Source: Dietzia massiliensis
GTDB taxonomy: Bacteria > Actinomycetota > Actinomycetes > Mycobacteriales > Mycobacteriaceae
Direction of reading: 5' to 3'
Assembly: GCF_018390595.1 (NCBI RefSeq)
Contig: NZ_JAHBAV010000018.1
Span: forward strand, 1-62,247
Length of the DNA stretch: 62,247 nt
The number at the start of each line of letters is the position of its first letter. Positions within the stretch are counted from its first letter, which is position 1. The position numbers and the translations under genes were made by a program. Under the pieces are notes generated by a model, which was not told where the DNA came from, made no database searches, and saw only the letters and a list, made by a program, of their open reading frames with translations. Of this stretch, positions 59,385-62,247 are shown piece by piece.

Positions 59385-60257
59385 GTGGGAATCGTCGGCA
59401 AGTTCGAGCGCACCCTCCAGGGCGCCGTCGGCGACGCGTTCGCCCGCCTCTTCGGCGGTCGGGTCGTGGCGGCCGAGGTGGAGGCGCAGCTGCGCAAGCA
59501 GGCGGAGGCCTCCCTCAAGGTGGTCGACGGCCACCTGCTGGTCTCCAACAGCTACACCATCACCCTCGCGCGGTCGGACTACGAATCGTTCACCGAGGAC
59601 GAGGCGCTGGCCGTGAAGACCTTCTCCCGCCACCTGTCGGATCACATCAGCGAGCAGGGCTGGGAGACCTACGGTCCGGTCACCGTGACCTTCGTGGAGC
59701 GCGACGACCTCCACACCGGACAGATGCGCATCGACGGGGTCGTGGACCCCGATGCCGTCCCGTTCCACATCTCGGCCGCCGCGCCGGCACCGCGACCGGG
59801 TCATCCCGCGCCGTCGTCGCCGTCGCGCCGCGAACCGAGTGCGAGCAAGGAGAACATCGACATGCAGGCACCCGCCTCCAATTATCCCGTCGCGGCGGAG
59901 ACCGGTCCCCGCAGCTCCGGCTGGGGCGGCCCGTCCGACGCGCCCACCCAGATCACGCAGGGGCGCTCGTCCCTGGCGGTCACGCTGCACCTCGAGGACG
60001 GCTCGGGCCGCACCTTCCGCCTCCAGCGGGGCTCCAACCTGCTCGGACGGGGTCAGGACGCCGCGTTCCGACTGCCCGACACGGGCGTCTCGCGGCAGCA
60101 CGCGGACATCCACTTCGACGGGCGGGAGGCGGTTCTCACCGACCTCGGCTCGACCAACGGCACCACGGTCAACGGCGGCCCGGTCCAGGACTGGCAGCTG
60201 GCCGACGGGGACGTGATCCGGGTCGGACACTCGGAGATCACCGTCCGGTTCGACTAG
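59385..60257 (+). CDS. fhaA: FhaA: DUF3662 and FHA domain signalling protein
   Basis: The protein is 290 residues from GTG 59385 (GGGAG 5 bases upstream); GTG 59379 is an alternative. The DUF3662 domain occupies residues ~1-125 (GIVGKFERTLQGAVGDAFAR, LRKQAEASLKVVDGHLLVSN). A disordered linker follows, then a C-terminal FHA domain (GSNLLGRGQDAAFRLPDTGV, SRQHADIHFDG, LTDLGSTNGTTVNG). FhaA binds phosphothreonine on kinase substrates (for example MviN) and links Ser/Thr phosphorylation to cell-wall synthesis. It is at the head of the conserved pknAB-pstP locus. Confidence 0.92.
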   Translation: MGIVGKFERTLQGAVGDAFARLFGGRVVAAEVEAQLRKQAEASLKVVDGHLLVSNSYTITLARSDYESFTEDEALAVKTFSRHLSDHISEQGWETYGPVTVTFVERDDLHTGQMRIDGVVDPDAVPFHISAAAPAPRPGHPAPSSPSRREPSASKENIDMQAPASNYPVAAETGPRSSGWGGPSDAPTQITQGRSSLAVTLHLEDGSGRTFRLQRGSNLLGRGQDAAFRLPDTGVSRQHADIHFDGREAVLTDLGSTNGTTVNGGPVQDWQLADGDVIRVGHSEITVRFD

Positions 60258-60342
60258 CCTCGACACGGATGACCCCCGGAACCACCGGGGGCGGTGACAC
60301 GTTGGTAGAGGTGACCCGACCGGCGAGGGGAGGACGGCACCA

Positions 60343-60801
60343 GTGCAGGGACTCGTTCTGCAGCTGTCGCGCGGCCTGTTGCTGGTGCTGCTGTGGCTCT
60401 TCATCTACCTCACGCTGCGCGCGCTGAAGACCGACGTCTTCGGCAACGTCGGCATGCGCTCGGGCGGCCGCACCGAGCGCCGCGGTGGCGTGTTCGGCCG
60501 GGGCGCCAAGGCCATCCGTCACCTCGTCGTCACACAGGGCGCGCTGGCCGGCACCCGCATCACGCTGTCAGAGCAACCGGTCCTGCTGGGCCGTGCGGAC
60601 TCGTGCACGTTGGTGATCGACGACGACTACGCGTCCAATCAACACGCCCGACTGTCGCCACACGGCCCCGACTGGTTCCTCGAGGATCTGGGTTCGACCA
60701 ACGGCACCTATCTGGACAGGACGCGGGTGACGACCCCCGTCAAGGTGGCCGCCGGCACGCCGATCCGGATCGGCAAGACCGTGATCGAGCTGCGCGCGTG
60801 A
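60343..60801 (+). CDS. fhaB: FhaB/FipA: membrane-anchored FHA protein
   Basis: The protein is 152 residues from GTG 60343 (GAGGGGAGGA upstream). It has one N-terminal membrane segment (SRGLLLVLLWLFIYLTLRAL) and a C-terminal FHA domain (LLGRADSCTLVIDDDYASNQ, HARLSPHG, LEDLGSTNGTYLD). In mycobacteria FipA recruits phosphorylated division proteins. Its stop overlaps the pstP GTG (GTGA), so the two are coupled. Confidence 0.93.
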   Translation: MQGLVLQLSRGLLLVLLWLFIYLTLRALKTDVFGNVGMRSGGRTERRGGVFGRGAKAIRHLVVTQGALAGTRITLSEQPVLLGRADSCTLVIDDDYASNQHARLSPHGPDWFLEDLGSTNGTYLDRTRVTTPVKVAAGTPIRIGKTVIELRA

Positions 60802-62021
60802 CCCCGGCGCTCGTCTACACCGCCAGGTCCCATCTGGGGATGGTGCGGGAGAACAACGAGGACTCGGCGTATGCCGGCCCGCGCCTGCTCGCACTGGCCG
60901 ACGGGATGGGCGGTCACGCGGCGGGGGAGATCGCCAGCCAGTTCGTCGTGGCCGCGCTGGCCCGGCTCGACGAGGACGAGCCCGGGCAGAACCTCACCGC
61001 CGCCCTCACCCGCGCGCTCACCGTCGGCAACGAGGCGATCGCCGCCCACGTGGAGGCGCACCCGGAGACCGAGGGGATGGGCTGCACCGCCACGGCGCTG
61101 CTGTTCGACGGCCGCCGGATGGGTCTGATCCACGTCGGTGACTCGCGCGCGTACCTCCTGCGGGACGGGACGCTGAGCCAGATCACCAAGGACGACACGT
61201 TCGTGCAGTCCCTCGTCGACCGCGGGGAGCTCTCCGCCGACGAGGCGCACACCCATCCGCGCCGCTCGCTCATCCTCAAGGCGCTGACCGGCGAGCCGGT
61301 GGAGCCGACCGCCGTCATCCGCGAGGCCCGGGTCGGCGACCGGTACCTGCTGTGCTCGGACGGCCTGTCGGACCCCGTGAGCACGGAGACCATCGCCGAG
61401 ACGCTCTCCACGGGCACGGTCGAGGAGGCGGCGGACCGGCTGGTGCAGCTGGCCCTGCGGTCGGGCGGGCCGGACAACATCACGGTCGTGCTGGCGGACG
61501 TCGTGGACTCGCCCCGCGACGCCCCCGTGGTGCCCGTGGTGGTGGGCGCGGCGTCCGGCGACGAGCCTGGACAGATCGACCCGGCCGCCGATCCGTACTC
61601 GGACACCGCGGCCGGGAAGGCCGCCGCGTTCTCCCGCGCCCAGGTCGCGTCGCGCGCCGGGGAGGTCGTGTCCGGTGCGGGACGCGGAGCCGCCGGGGCG
61701 GGGCCGAAGGGCGACGACGACGAGGGCGATCCCGCTCCGCCGCGTGGCAGCAGATGGCGTTTCGCGTTGAGCGTCGTCGGGGTCCTCGCGGTGCTGGCCG
61801 GGATCGTCGGCGTGTCGGCGCTGCTCGTCCGCAGCAACTACTTCGTCACCGAGGAGGACAACCAGGTCGTGGTGAAGAGGGGCATCTCCGGGGAGGTCTT
61901 CGGCATCTCGTTGGCCTCGGTCAGCCAGGTCGCCTGCCTGGCCACCGACGGTGACCTGACGATGCACTCCCCCGACGCCATCCCCGCCAGGTGCGATGTG
62001 TTCACGCTGGGCGATCTGCGC
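60798..62021 (+). CDS. pstP: PP2C-type Ser/Thr protein phosphatase PstP (partial)
   Basis: The gene starts at GTG 60798, overlapping fhaB. PP2C motifs are in order: HLGMVRENNEDSAYAGPRLL, ALADGMGGHAAGEIASQFVV, LIHVGDSRAYLLRDGTLSQI, LLCSDGLSDPV, RSGGPDNITVVLADVV. An intracellular linker, one membrane segment (SVVGVLAVLAGIVGVSALLV) and an outside domain follow. The phosphatase reverses PknA/PknB phosphorylation. The true sequence is trustworthy only to about 62012-62021; beyond that the frame is still open but reads an inverted copy of itself, so the real C-terminus is missing. Confidence 0.92.
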
Positions 62022-62247
62022 GAACACATCGCACCTAGCGGGGCTGGCGTCGGGGGAGGGCATCGTCAGGGCACCGCCGCGCGCCAGGCCGGCGACCTGG
62101 CTTACCGCAGCCCACGCGACGCCGAAGCCCCCCCCCGGGCGGCCCCTCCGCACCACGACCTGGTTGTCCTCCTCGCGGACGAAGTAGTTGCGGCGGACGA
62201 GCAGCCCCGGCCCGCCGACAATCCCGGCCCGCACCCCGAGAACCCCC
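61778..62247. repeat. Terminal fold-back inverted repeat (probable assembly artefact)
   Basis: The last ~235 bases are an error-rich reverse complement of 61778-62012. The core arms AGGTGCGATGTGTTC (61989-62003) and 62022-62036 are perfect with an 18-base loop; pairing continues to the window end with many substitutions, mostly towards C in the right arm. The left arm is the intact pstP coding sequence. Confidence 0.85.

Noticed and set aside
61989..62036. Natural hairpin or regulatory cruciform at the pstP end
   Set aside because: Pairing extends to the very last base of the window with asymmetric errors, which fits an artefact better than a biological palindrome.
60708..62234. Minus-strand 508-codon frame antisense to pstP
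   Set aside because: It depends on the terminal fold-back and is antisense to all PP2C motifs.

Overview
The window is high-G+C actinobacterial DNA, most consistent with the order Mycobacteriales (a Dietzia-, Gordonia- or Rhodococcus-like genome). Evidence is a WhiB-like Fe-S regulator, the fhaA-fhaB-pstP cluster, GlnR-type operators, F420/LLM-type oxidoreductases, a DUF4185 (arabinan-hydrolase family) gene, and GTG/TTG or leaderless starts. The genus cannot be fixed from the sequence alone. The last ~235 bases are an error-rich inverted copy of the preceding ~235 bases, so the right end is probably a contig end carrying a fold-back artefact.

Positions 1-34.8 kb are an accessory, heavily rearranged region. 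It holds four recognisable IS elements: IS21 (cut by the window edge), IS1634-type, IS5-type and ISL3. It also holds an IS66 remnant and remnants of other genes (Lsr2 C-terminus, a lipase, SURF1 and DUF4185 with frameshifts, a CueP/GIY-YIG chimera). The cargo falls into blocks: (a) a LuxR regulator, a WhiB-like regulator and a stress/envelope operon (PRC-barrel/DUF2382, Ala-rich amphipathic protein, holin-like DUF1469, DUF3618, membrane protein), where the wbl and PRC promoters share one operator-promoter block; (b) mercury resistance (merR/merA with a textbook operator) and a second lspA; (c) a copper/disulfide block (PCuAC lipoprotein, DyP peroxidase, DsbA-like, VKOR, SURF1, CopD-CtaG fusion); (d) an ArsR-CDF zinc/cadmium export pair; (e) two divergent M23 endopeptidases; (f) a lower-G+C patch around 28-29 kb; (g) small hypothetical and secreted genes ending at a serine recombinase at 34 kb. 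Two IS insertions (IS5 and ISL3) have perfect target duplications, and the genes they broke can be rebuilt in frame.

From 34.8 kb onward the content looks like chromosomal core and is tightly packed. It contains LLM oxidoreductases, an acyl-CoA dehydrogenase, a lactone oxidase, an orphan sensory-rhodopsin-transducer protein, a FUSC membrane protein in uninterrupted frame with an SDR, and a GH15 hydrolase. A seven-gene minus-strand operon follows (52.3 to 44.4 kb): GlnT-type glutamine synthetase, class II amidotransferase, GXGXG protein, FMN glutamate-synthase-like protein, XRE-cupin regulator, M20 amidohydrolase, sarcosine-oxidase-like flavoprotein. It diverges from an Amt transporter, and each arm has its own GlnR-like box. 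This looks like a nitrogen-limitation-controlled N-methylglutamate-type or ureide-type amine assimilation module. After it come succinate-semialdehyde dehydrogenase, pntAB transhydrogenase, tRNA-Leu(CAG), and fhaA-fhaB-pstP.
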